From IMG/VR virus record IMGVR_UViG_3300020190_000187, positions 1-35,713 of that record: a stretch of DNA of 35,713 bases; one strand, 5' to 3'. A model generated the notes under the pieces. The model worked only from the letters and a program-made list of their open reading frames with translations, made no database searches and had not been told where the DNA came from. The translations under genes and the position numbers were made by a program. The stretch's first letter is position 1; every line of letters starts with the position of its first letter. The DNA is from a virus. Positions 16,808-24,197 of this stretch are shown one piece after another.

Positions 16808-17274
16808 AAACGCTTGGTGTACTTATCCGCCACGCAGGACGCACACCACGCATTAGGTTTTGTTTCTACTCGGTCAAATCCATACCCCTTTACAATGCTC
16901 ACTAAACCGCTCGACCACCTGTAGGTGTACCCCCTCGGATGTGAGTTCACATCTAAATGGATAGTTATGGGGCAGGATGGGTAAAGCCTCATGAGGGATT
17001 GTCCCACCGAGATAGAAGCCTCCATCTCGGCATATACCCTAGAGTACAAATCCATAAAAGGTCGTAACATTGGTAGCTTCTTGTGAAAACACCTGCCGTG
17101 ATATCTCTTATCGGGGGACAAAAAACATACAGCTACGACAATAAGCGTCCCATTAGCAAATGGTTGACTATCAGCACCAACCACCACATCTAACTTGGAA
17201 GTGTCGCGTAGTCCGTTCCCGATCTCAGTTAAGAAATCTTCTTCGGAATATGTCTCACTCCCTCTTATCCACAT
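16801..17274 (-). CDS. YkuK/DUF458-like RNase H-fold protein
   Basis: About 157 aa from ATG 17274 (MWIRGSE); an in-frame TTG lies at 17280. Conserved segments are LDVVVGADSQPFANGTLIVVAV (acidic D of strand 1), CFLSPDKRYHGRCFHKK, a helix with YAEMEAS, TIHLDVNSHPRG (second acidic position), and the C-terminal VETKPNAWCASCVADKYTK. This order matches the DUF458/YkuK group, which has a predicted RNase H-like fold with unknown substrate. A GAGAG binding site precedes the start. The gene runs convergent to the tagged ParB-like gene, with overlapping ends, and follows a small hypothetical gene on the same strand. Confidence 0.85.
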   Translation of the reverse strand: MWIRGSETYSEEDFLTEIGNGLRDTSKLDVVVGADSQPFANGTLIVVAVCFLSPDKRYHGRCFHKKLPMLRPFMDLYSRVYAEMEASISVGQSLMRLYPSCPITIHLDVNSHPRGYTYRWSSGLVSIVKGYGFDRVETKPNAWCASCVADKYTKRFQ

Positions 17275-17316
17275 AATCAATGCACTCTCAGGTTAATAAA
17301 TCACCGAGCTTTATAC

Positions 17317-17742
17317 CTATCTCGTGCGTTTAAATAGATCACTCATGGCAACCACCTGCCCAAGTCCTCCTACCACTTCATCCCTCAAGGAGGTCGAGGG
17401 AGTCACCCTCAAAACGGATACATCCTGCGTCCTCTTATTCTTTTCAACCAAGTCGGTAGGCATCACGCCGCTCTCGATGGCGGAAGCGAGCTTCTCTCGA
17501 TTCACGGAAATCACCACTTCCCCAATCAAAGAAGGATCAATACCACGCTCCTGCATATCCTTCAAAAGGGTTGCCTCGTCATATGTAGAACGAATCTGAT
17601 TAAACATCGCTACTCGCCCACTCGGCAAGACAATCAAGTCATCCACTTCAAGAAGTGTCCGCAACCCTGCTACCTCTTCCTCAAGATTGTCCTGAAGTAC
17701 CTTTATCCGTAACAGACGCTCTGAAATCTGTGTCTTATCCAT
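17317..17742 (-). CDS. Small hypothetical protein with coiled-coil N-terminus
   Basis: 141 aa; ATG 17742 with GAGGTG upstream and a GAGGG/CCCTC inverted repeat (17761-17776) just before it. Residues 1-35 form a heptad-like helix (ISERLLRIKVLQDNLEEEVAGLRTLLEV). The rest is mixed alpha/beta, including LPSGRVAMFNQIRSTYDEATLLKDMQERGIDPSLIGEVVISVNREKL, read as separate short elements. No motif identifies a function. It is the first gene of a two-gene minus-strand unit with the YkuK-like gene. Confidence 0.8.
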   Translation of the reverse strand: MDKTQISERLLRIKVLQDNLEEEVAGLRTLLEVDDLIVLPSGRVAMFNQIRSTYDEATLLKDMQERGIDPSLIGEVVISVNREKLASAIESGVMPTDLVEKNKRTQDVSVLRVTPSTSLRDEVVGGLGQVVAMSDLFKRTR

Positions 17743-17782
17743 TTTTACACCTCAATCACCGAGGGGGGATTCCCTCTTCAGG

Positions 17783-17824
17783 TAACAACTTATACAATAG
17801 TTGTTATATCACAAATGCTATAAT
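17783..17824 (+). promoter_or_regulatory. Extended -10 promoter with upstream inverted repeat (operator-like)
   Basis: TGCTATAAT at 17816-17824 is an exact extended -10 element. There is no good -35 at standard spacing. Just upstream, TAACAACT (17783-17790) and AGTTGTTA (17799-17806) are a perfect 8-bp inverted repeat with an 8-nt spacer, placed where a repressor or activator would contact the polymerase. It probably drives the plus-strand block starting with the methyltransferase. Confidence 0.55.
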
Positions 17825-17963
17825 GCACACCAACCGCCTCCCTATGCCACTTGGTCTTATTCCGAAGAAGAAGGGTGTCAGGGACTAAGCGGTGTAGGAA
17901 GCCTTTGACGATATGGGTTTTCACCCTTTCCCCATGTAACAGGTCACAGGGCTGTTGGTGTGC
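17825..17963 (+). ncRNA. Candidate structured RNA or 5' leader closed by a 10-bp inverted repeat
   Basis: GCACACCAAC (17825-17834) and GTTGGTGTGC (17954-17963) are perfect complements enclosing about 119 nt. Inside, AAGGGTG (17871-17877) can pair with CACCCTT (17922-17928), and GGGTTTTCACCC forms a local hairpin, so alternative folds exist. Transcription from the adjacent TATAAT would start within the left arm, so the outer helix might be truncated to about 6 bp in RNA. No known RNA family (tmRNA, RNase P, 6S) is recognised. No protein-coding frame with a binding site covers the region. Confidence 0.35.
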
Positions 17964-18016
17964 CTATTCGTTTTGTATATGTGACGGACAGAGACATAAC
18001 AAGGGGAATGACTTTG

Positions 18017-19213
18017 ATGTTCGAGTACGAAAAGAAACCTCAGCGAAGGCTTGAGGAATACTCTCTCACCAAGATGAATGAAATTTGCATACCCGCACAC
18101 ATATGGACAGAGCTAACGGATAACTATACACAAGAAGAATTGACCGACCACTTATCCAATATCATCAGTACACTTCCTTTTCCCTACGCTAAATACACTC
18201 CCCAAGATGTGAAAAGGGATTGGCTAGATATTAAACATGATGTTCTAAATCCCATAGAGAGTGAGTGGGGACTACCTAGAGTCTCTGTTAAAAGCACCAC
18301 TTATCAAGGGAGACACCTTTACTTCGCCCCCAATAATAAGGGACTTAAAGTATCCAATCAGTTTGTTGAACCGACTCGTTGTGAAGCTGGACATATCCAA
18401 TACCCTAGCCCCATAAGACAATGGACTAGGGAAGGCATGAGCAGTAAAAGGTCTTTTCTTCGTCCCCTGTGGACTTTAATGAAGCCAACCCAAGGTGTGG
18501 ATAGTAGAGTCTTGCTCTCTTGCATCGCTTTGTCAGGCTATGTGGCGAGTCAGTTCAAGCCCGCACTTGCCAAAGGCTTATATGACTTTTTTGGGGCTAA
18601 GAGGGTCTTAGATTTCTCCGCAGGGTGGGGGGATAGATTGGTTGGATTTTTAGCTAGCGGAGCGGAGAGTTATGTGGGAATAGACCCGAACACCAAACTC
18701 CATGAACCATATCAACGGATAGTTGACTACTGCGAAACGGATAAATCAACCCGATTTATCCGTTCTCCTGCTGAAGATGCCGATCTCTCAGGTCTAAAGG
18801 TAGACTTTGTATTTACAAGCCCTCCGTACTTCGACACGGAACGATATTCAGAAGAGCCGACACAAAGTTGGAAAAGATACAAAAGACTAGACGATTGGTT
18901 AAATATATTTCTTTTCCCTGTTCTTAGGAAGAGTTGGGATTGCCTAGAAGATGGAGGCAGGATCGCTATAAACATATCCGACAAGGTTAAGGGAGATGTA
19001 AAGATTTGTCAGCCCATGCTCGATTACATGGAGAGCCTAGGTGCAACCTATGAAGGCGTAATTGGATACCGAATGAGTAAAAGACCCGGTAGCAACTTCT
19101 CCACATTAGATGAACTATCCAATATGGAGATATTTTGTGAGCCAATCTTTATTTGGAGTAAGGGAGTAGCTCCTGAACCTAAATGGATGCCCGATAACTT
19201 TTTCGGCGTTTAA
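18017..19213 (+). CDS. SPPY-motif DNA methyltransferase
   Basis: About 398 aa from ATG 18017, with AAGGGGA 10 nt upstream; ATG 18008 and GTG 17960 are alternative in-frame starts with poorer spacing. The SAM-binding motif is VLDFSAGWGDRLVGF near residue 196, and the catalytic motif is FTSPPYFDTERYS near residue 268, followed by GGRIAINISDK. The (S)PPY motif belongs to amino-methyltransferases that modify adenine N6 or cytosine N4. The N-terminal 190 residues could hold target recognition. No restriction endonuclease gene is beside it, so it looks like a solitary phage methylase, used for self-protection or regulation. The recognition site cannot be read from the sequence. Confidence 0.88.
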   Translation: MFEYEKKPQRRLEEYSLTKMNEICIPAHIWTELTDNYTQEELTDHLSNIISTLPFPYAKYTPQDVKRDWLDIKHDVLNPIESEWGLPRVSVKSTTYQGRHLYFAPNNKGLKVSNQFVEPTRCEAGHIQYPSPIRQWTREGMSSKRSFLRPLWTLMKPTQGVDSRVLLSCIALSGYVASQFKPALAKGLYDFFGAKRVLDFSAGWGDRLVGFLASGAESYVGIDPNTKLHEPYQRIVDYCETDKSTRFIRSPAEDADLSGLKVDFVFTSPPYFDTERYSEEPTQSWKRYKRLDDWLNIFLFPVLRKSWDCLEDGGRIAINISDKVKGDVKICQPMLDYMESLGATYEGVIGYRMSKRPGSNFSTLDELSNMEIFCEPIFIWSKGVAPEPKWMPDNFFGV

Positions 19214-19239
19214 AGTATCCCAAGTGCTGTAGTTTTTTT

Positions 19240-19273
19240 ATTAGATGGGTGTAAGAGATACTCCCCATCTAAT
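19240..19273 (+). promoter_or_regulatory. Hairpin abutting the ribosome binding site
   Basis: ATTAGATGGG (19240-19249) pairs with CCCATCTAAT (19264-19273), 10 bp with a 14-nt loop. The stem ends directly at GGAG (19274-19277) of the next gene. A run of seven T lies upstream of the stem rather than after it, so it is not a classical terminator for the methyltransferase gene. Confidence 0.6.
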
Positions 19274-19284
19274 GGAGAACCTAA

Positions 19285-19557
19285 ATGAAGTCAGGACTTT
19301 TGCTTAACAAGAGGAACGCTCACCTCGACCGCTACCTCGACCACAAGGGAACGATTGAGATCACCATCAGCAAGATGGAGTTTAAAAACCTACAGACCCA
19401 CTTCACCCGCTACTTCCGTCTCCCGCTCAACTCTCACAGGTATGCCATTATGGGGGAGACCCTCGTTTTCACGATGAATCTCCCTAGTTACGCGGGAGAG
19501 AATGTGGTAGGGTTTTTGGATAGCCTCTCCATCTCTTTTGATGTTGTTGAGGCTTGA
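19285..19557 (+). CDS. Small hypothetical protein
   Basis: 90 aa; ATG 19285 with the leader GGAGAACCTAA, a spacing and wording shared with the genes at 15929, 19632 and 20466. The sequence is basic at the start (LLLNKRNAHLDRYLDHKG), then forms alternating strands and a helix (TIEITISKMEFKNLQTHFTRYFRL) and ends with FLDSLSISFDVVEA. No motif is recognised. It is flanked by hairpin-type leaders on both sides and lies between the methyltransferase and a tagged protein. Confidence 0.75.
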   Translation: MKSGLLLNKRNAHLDRYLDHKGTIEITISKMEFKNLQTHFTRYFRLPLNSHRYAIMGETLVFTMNLPSYAGENVVGFLDSLSISFDVVEA

Positions 19558-19572
19558 TATTTCATTTATCAC

Positions 19573-19625
19573 GGCTCCATAGGTTGGATAATCCCTAACC
19601 CAAACCCATCCGGTCATATGGAGCC
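19573..19625 (+). promoter_or_regulatory. Hairpin containing the ribosome binding site
   Basis: GGCTCCATA (19573-19581) and TATGGAGCC (19617-19625) are a perfect 9-bp inverted repeat. The GGAG at 19620-19623 that serves the gene at 19632 is fully inside the 3' arm. The 35-nt loop contains a second potential stem (GGTT/AACC). If the hairpin forms, translation of the downstream tagged protein would be blocked until it is opened. Confidence 0.6.
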
Positions 19626-19631
19626 ACCTAA

Positions 19632-20252
19632 ATGATCAGAAGAACTGCAAGTGAAGTTTTACACGACCTTGAGGTGAGAATCGCCCGCCTTGAGGATTCT
19701 AGCTCAAGCCGCACAGCCTCTGTGCTAGACATTCTGAGAAGCCTCCCAAGGGCAAAAGAGATGCAAGAGGAGTTCAGGGACACCCTCTATCCTAATTTTC
19801 GTAACGGACTTGCCAAAGTGATTGAGAAAAAGTCTGTAAACCCCATCAGAATCCCCGAAGTATCTGGGGAAGATAGACCCACAGTTAGCATAGTGGTAGA
19901 GGGGACTAGATTCTCATGGCAAGATGTTTCTGAAACTGACCTGGCTGCGGGAAAGCTCTTAGTTCCATACACTATAGGTGTTAGGATGTTTTTCAGAGCA
20001 CCAAAACCGGTTAGTGAGATCGTAAAAGTAAAAAGGGGTTTAACGGGTATCAAACAGTTTTGGGGATATACCGTCACACCTGACGACATTAAAGAAAGAA
20101 CAGAGGTTATTACTGCTGTGCAGTCTTTCTGCAAGAAATTTGGGGTGACCTACTCAAATATAAGTTTCCCTGCTGCGGATAAGAAGAGCGGTGTTTACCC
20201 CTCGATGTACGGAACCCTGACGGTCATGTTCGACCTAAGTCACTACCTGTGA
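19632..20252 (+). CDS. Tagged hypothetical protein (RTAS...IARLE N-terminus)
   Basis: 206 aa; ATG 19632 with GGAG 8 nt upstream. Residues 3-21 (RRTASEVLHDLEVRIARLE) are the shared tag. A second partial copy, RTASVLDILRSL, follows after a Ser-rich spacer (residues about 27-38). The remainder is a beta-rich domain (TVSIVVEGTRFSWQDVSE; LVPYTIGVRMFFRAP; FWGYTVTPDDIKERTEV) ending in MYGTLTVMFDLSHYL. No family is recognised. The tag followed by a spacer and an unrelated domain parallels the genes at 15929 and 31883. Confidence 0.85.
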   Translation: MIRRTASEVLHDLEVRIARLEDSSSSRTASVLDILRSLPRAKEMQEEFRDTLYPNFRNGLAKVIEKKSVNPIRIPEVSGEDRPTVSIVVEGTRFSWQDVSETDLAAGKLLVPYTIGVRMFFRAPKPVSEIVKVKRGLTGIKQFWGYTVTPDDIKERTEVITAVQSFCKKFGVTYSNISFPAADKKSGVYPSMYGTLTVMFDLSHYL

Positions 20253-20465
20253 GATAAATGTCGGTTGTTCTACAGGGGTTGAGTGTGGGTGGCGGTCAGA
20301 CTAGGTGACGACCGCACGACACAAGGGGAGATGACCTTGAGAGGGCATATGGGGTTCTTGCTTTTTATCCGTAGTATTAATTAATAAAACGAGCCAAGAC
20401 GAGTTACTGACTCAAGGATTAATCCTTTTATAGCCCCCCGTTGATATAACCAACGGAGAGCCTAA
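20253..20465 (+). promoter_or_regulatory. 213-bp gap with several inverted repeats; probable structured leader
   Basis: There is no plausible gene beyond a 17-codon frame. It contains GCGGTC/GACCGC (20292-20297 and 20310-20315, extended by GTG/CAC around a bulge). It also contains the palindrome AAGGATTAATCCTT (20414-20427) followed by TTA, which could be a weak terminator, and CCGTTG/CAACGG (20438-20443, 20451-20456). The last stem overlaps the GGAG site (20455-20458) of the next gene. An AT-rich stretch TATTAATTAATAAAA (20375-20389) could be a promoter -10 region, but no convincing -35 was found. Confidence 0.45.
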
Positions 20466-22031
20466 ATGGATAACAAGTTTGGTAGTAAGAATGTCCCTGT
20501 GGATGAGAAGCTGTGGGCTGAACTTCAAGCTCTAGCTAAAGGGGAACGGAACAAGCCTGTTGTCCGTGGTGGGGAGTCTGTCAATCCTGTTAACGATGGA
20601 GCAGGGTTCCGCACCTTTCCTTCCGCTTACGCGAATGGTTGGGCTTTGGCTCAGTATAAGCGTCTAGGCGGCAAGTGGAAAAAAGAAGGTTCTGAGTTCA
20701 AGATGCCTCGTAAATGGGATTTATCCCATTGTGAGGATAAACCCTGCGAGGATATGGGGTTTTCTGAAAAGGCTTCTTGTCGCCCCTATAAGAACTGTTA
20801 TGGGAAAACATCTGCCGAAAGAGTGGCGGAACGCTATGGAGCGAAGCGTGACGACCCTAAACTCAAGAACACGGGTAAGGGGGGTTTAGGTACTTGGTTC
20901 GCAGGACATGGCGGAGGAGACCCTGAAGACAGAGCTACTTGGGGGGATTGGGTCGCGATTACGCCTGTAAAGCACACGATCAAGAAAGAGGAAGGTGAGG
21001 ATAAGACTTATGAACCCGGAGATATTGTTGGCCCATGTGCCGTCTCTAGTGAGAAAGAGTGGGCTTCTGTCACAGGAAACGGAAGTAAGCCCCTCAAGTG
21101 TATGCCCCGAGAGAAGGCTTGGGGGATGCCCAAAGAAGACAGAGCTGCCCTCGCTCGCAAAAAGAAGACGGAAGAAGCGAAACATAAAGGAAAAAAGCCT
21201 GTTAACACTCCGACTTTTAGTGAGGATGCTGAGAAGGTAAAGAAAGGCTCGGATAGAGTATCCGATTTCCATCGGGAGGTGATACCTCCCGACTCTCTGT
21301 CTAGTTTATCGAATGGGTCGGTAACAAATAAGGATACTAATCCTGATGGGAGTGGGTCACATAGTGCATTACCGAATGGAGACTCCGCTAGAAACATCGG
21401 TCGTCCATCGCCTGACTCACCTAATCTCAAATATCGGAATTTGGATAAATCAGAGGCGAATGGGAGAACCCCTGCCAACAAATTGGATATGGGTTATGTG
21501 AATGATAGCGGCAGCGGTTCAGCTAGGGTTATCCCTTATGACAGCGGCTTCGCCAATAACTCCTCTTCAATCAGAAACGCAGGGTTAAAAGCGTTAGCGA
21601 GTAAGATAGCCGCTCGCTATATCCAATCTGCGGCACAACCTGCACAAGACCTAGGTGGTGTGCAGACTTGGGTAAACAAGACACGCCAAGATCAAATAGA
21701 GAATGACACATCTGCCCCTGAGAAGGGTCGAGGAGATTCGGAAGACGGCAAACCTCAAAGGGATAGAGTTTTGCCGTTACCTGATGGACACCCTAAAGGG
21801 AGAGATGAACAAAGGGCAGGTCCTCCTGTGATGAACACGCCTTCGGATAGTTCAGGTGCGTCTACATCTTATGGGAAACAGCCAAATCCAAACGCGATAC
21901 CGAATCAACCTGATGGGAAACCCCTACACCAACGCCCGAGGTCTAGTGGATTACCTGGAGATCAGTACGGACATCCGTACATAAACCAACAGAACACCAC
22001 AGGTATGAAGAGGCGTACCGATGATATCTAA
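20466..22031 (+). CDS. DUF5872-like protein with long disordered C-terminus
   Basis: 521 aa; ATG 20466 with leader GGAGAGCCTAA. Residues 1-250 resemble a family seen in large viruses and phages: FRTFPSAYANGWALAQYKRLGGKW, then GLGTWFAGHGGG, WGDWVAITPVK, GPCAVSSEKEW, KPLKCMPREKAWGMPKEDRAALARKKK. It has paired Cys residues (CEDKPCEDMGF; CRPYKNCYG). Residues 250-370 are Ser/Asn/Gly-rich and probably unstructured. Around residue 375 is LKALASKIAARYIQSA, a tag-like helix. The C-terminal 130 residues are polar, Pro/Gly-rich and end in MKRRTDDI. The stop overlaps the start of the basic/Dps fusion gene, so the two products are made together. Function unknown, probably virion- or DNA-associated. Confidence 0.85.
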   Translation: MDNKFGSKNVPVDEKLWAELQALAKGERNKPVVRGGESVNPVNDGAGFRTFPSAYANGWALAQYKRLGGKWKKEGSEFKMPRKWDLSHCEDKPCEDMGFSEKASCRPYKNCYGKTSAERVAERYGAKRDDPKLKNTGKGGLGTWFAGHGGGDPEDRATWGDWVAITPVKHTIKKEEGEDKTYEPGDIVGPCAVSSEKEWASVTGNGSKPLKCMPREKAWGMPKEDRAALARKKKTEEAKHKGKKPVNTPTFSEDAEKVKKGSDRVSDFHREVIPPDSLSSLSNGSVTNKDTNPDGSGSHSALPNGDSARNIGRPSPDSPNLKYRNLDKSEANGRTPANKLDMGYVNDSGSGSARVIPYDSGFANNSSSIRNAGLKALASKIAARYIQSAAQPAQDLGGVQTWVNKTRQDQIENDTSAPEKGRGDSEDGKPQRDRVLPLPDGHPKGRDEQRAGPPVMNTPSDSSGASTSYGKQPNPNAIPNQPDGKPLHQRPRSSGLPGDQYGHPYINQQNTTGMKRRTDDI

Positions 22032-23067
22032 TGGATTTTGGGATACGGATAGTTATGGGAACCTGATTAAGGTAGCCATAATCAGCGTATTGCCTCCTAG
22101 CAACAGGCAAAGAAAACAAAAGGGACAAGTTAAGAGGGACTATCTTAAGCGTAAGCGTAAGAACAGAAAGAACAAGACAAAGATTAAGCTGCGTAGAAAG
22201 CGTTATTACAGGCTGAACAAGAGACGGATACTTCGTTATCAGAAGCAGTATCGGGATACTCCGCACTTGTTCAAAAGATATGAAGGGGGAGGGGTTTCAA
22301 CAAGAGGACAAAAGAACGAAAGGGATAAAAAAGCTATGAACATGGAGTCTCAATATAGGGAGGCTATCCGTAATGTGATGGCGAGTGAGATGGAACTAGA
22401 GGGGGGATTAGCAAGAGCCCCTCGTCATCAAATGAAGCGTATGCTTCAGAAAACTAGAACTCTCCGTAAGCGTCCTGATAGTCAAAGACGCAGACAGATG
22501 AGAAAGACTTATCGTAAAAGGGTAAAGTCGGATGCGAGCTTCAGGAGATATCGTAAAGACTATGCTAAGAAGTATTACAAGAAAAACAAGTCAAAAATCC
22601 AACAACGCAGGAAGAGAGCTAGTGAGATGAGCAACAAGTTATCCATAATGCAGGCATTACTTGCGGTTCTGAGAGCGGCACATTGGTCGCATTGGACTTC
22701 CCATTGGCAGGTAAAGGGTAGCACCTTTTATGGGGATCATTTATTGATGGAGAAGCTGTATGGGGGGCTTGTAGATGAGATAGATACGCTAGCAGAGAAG
22801 ATTATTGGGGAGTTTGGATCAGAAAGTTTAGATGCCGTGGATCAGGCACAGATGATGACATCTAATCTGATCACACAATCAAGGGGCGAGAAAGACCCAT
22901 TAAAGCGAGCATTACAAATAGAAGAGAATCTGCAAAAGACCTTAAAAGTATTTTACGAAATGTTAAAGCAACAGGATCAGATGAGTTTGGGTTTAGATGA
23001 TTATGTGATGAGTCTAGCTAATGCCCATGAGACGAACTTGTATTTACTCAGACAGAGACATCGCTAA
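22021..23067 (+). CDS. Protamine-like basic domain fused to a Dps/ferritin-like domain
   Basis: 348 aa; ATG 22021 with AGAGG upstream, overlapping the previous gene by 11 nt. Residues about 27-200 are extraordinarily rich in Arg, Lys and Tyr (KRKRKNRKNK; RRKRYYRLNKRR; YKKNKSKIQQRRKRA), separated by a short polar linker. Residues about 205-348 form a four-helix Dps domain. H228 and H240, E244, D255 and E259 occupy the Dps ferroxidase ligand positions (HW, GDHLLME, DEIDTLAE). Dps proteins form 12-mers that oxidise and store iron and protect DNA. The basic arm would bind DNA strongly. The predicted product could compact or protect phage DNA against iron and peroxide damage. The domain fusion is seen directly; the role is inference. 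Confidence 0.88.
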   Translation: MISNGFWDTDSYGNLIKVAIISVLPPSNRQRKQKGQVKRDYLKRKRKNRKNKTKIKLRRKRYYRLNKRRILRYQKQYRDTPHLFKRYEGGGVSTRGQKNERDKKAMNMESQYREAIRNVMASEMELEGGLARAPRHQMKRMLQKTRTLRKRPDSQRRRQMRKTYRKRVKSDASFRRYRKDYAKKYYKKNKSKIQQRRKRASEMSNKLSIMQALLAVLRAAHWSHWTSHWQVKGSTFYGDHLLMEKLYGGLVDEIDTLAEKIIGEFGSESLDAVDQAQMMTSNLITQSRGEKDPLKRALQIEENLQKTLKVFYEMLKQQDQMSLGLDDYVMSLANAHETNLYLLRQRHR

Positions 23068-24185
23068 TGTTTCACCATCTCACACTAGCGGTGCGTGACC
23101 GCATCATCAAAGAGTTCAGGGAGTATTGGGCAGATCACCCAAGGTATCCTGATCTTGCTCAAAATATACAGGGCAAGTTTTCTTTTGATGAACGCCCTCA
23201 GTTTGGGATGGTCATCAAAACAGGTGGGGCAAGCAATGTGGTTTTATCCAATGATAACTATATTGGAATAGTAGAGGGTTATGTATCTTTAGCTCAGATA
23301 CCCCCTTATCGAGGTAAGTCGATAGAGTGGGTCAGAGATGATATGTCAAAAGTCCCTGAAGAAGGGGTTTATGTAGTATCCATTATTGAGCCGACAGTAG
23401 AAGTAGAAGACCCATACATAAAATATGCAGTTATCCAAAAGTATCGTAGGGTGCATGAAACAAATTTGATGTACACATCGGATACGGAAATATCCTTATT
23501 GGGGGAGCCGATAGAGAACTCTTTGAGATTGATAGAGTATCCATCAGGCAGGTTATTGTCTCAGAGTGAGTACACGCTAGAAGGTTCTGTAGTAACTTTA
23601 GCTGAGGCTTTACCCTCTGCCAAGTTAAGACTAGAAGCGAGGTACACAGAACAGGATGCACAAACAGGTCCATATGCAATACAGCCAGCATTGGCATACA
23701 GAAACTTGATTAATGGGGTGGTTATTGCTTTTGGTAGGGAGCTAGAAGCAGGGGATAAAATGGCTGTGATGGTGGAGGGAAGTAGACAACAAGTAAGTAA
23801 GGAATATGGAGGCAGGTGGGATATCAGCGTGGATGTTGATTTGGTGACTAGGGATGTACATTCACAAGCCGACATAGCTGATAGGACGGTCGTTTGGTTA
23901 TGGTCAACACTCCGTCCCAAACTCTCTACTCTTGGATTAGAACTATCCGATGTGAGTCTTGGAGGTGAGGGGGAAGAAGCGTATGACGACAATGGGGATG
24001 ATTATTTCTACACGGCTTCCATCAGCTTCAGTATCCAAGCTGATTGGTTTATCCATTATCCATTAGTGATACCGATTTTATCCGTTTCGACAAACAATGT
24101 AGTGCCGATGCAGTTACTGCCTATGGGTGAGCCTATTGTGGGTATAGGTAATACGGATGGTTTCAGGCAGAGGATTATTGGGTAG
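23067..24185 (+). CDS. Putative neck/tail-completion structural protein
   Basis: 372 aa; ATG shares bases with the preceding stop (TAATG). The N-terminus reads REYWADHPRYPDLAQNIQGKFSFDERPQFGMVIKTGGASNVVLSNDNYIG in successive short elements, a pattern I associate with large contractile-tailed phages near the sheath gene. The central part has beta-strand repeats with Tyr/Glu/Val (YTLEGSVVTLAEALPSAKLRL), then GRWDISVDVDLVTRDVHSQADIADRTVVWLWSTLRPKL, and an acidic loop EEAYDDNGDDYFY. No enzyme motif is present. Its location two genes before the sheath supports a neck, tail-completion or sheath-adapter role; this is context-based. Confidence 0.82.
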   Translation: MFHHLTLAVRDRIIKEFREYWADHPRYPDLAQNIQGKFSFDERPQFGMVIKTGGASNVVLSNDNYIGIVEGYVSLAQIPPYRGKSIEWVRDDMSKVPEEGVYVVSIIEPTVEVEDPYIKYAVIQKYRRVHETNLMYTSDTEISLLGEPIENSLRLIEYPSGRLLSQSEYTLEGSVVTLAEALPSAKLRLEARYTEQDAQTGPYAIQPALAYRNLINGVVIAFGRELEAGDKMAVMVEGSRQQVSKEYGGRWDISVDVDLVTRDVHSQADIADRTVVWLWSTLRPKLSTLGLELSDVSLGGEGEEAYDDNGDDYFYTASISFSIQADWFIHYPLVIPILSVSTNNVVPMQLLPMGEPIVGIGNTDGFRQRIIG

Positions 24186-24197
24186 TCGGGTTTAATA

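Noticed and set aside
17825-17963. Known RNA such as tmRNA, RNase P or 6S
   Set aside because: None of the characteristic conserved segments of these RNAs could be found, so it is only listed as an unknown candidate.
17851-18054. Plus-strand frame of 67 aa rich in Arg and Cys
   Set aside because: No binding site, overlaps the start of the methyltransferase in another frame and covers the structured leader.
20886-21481. Minus-strand frames opposite the DUF5872-like gene
   Set aside because: Low-complexity complements of a well-supported plus-strand gene with a conserved N-terminal domain.
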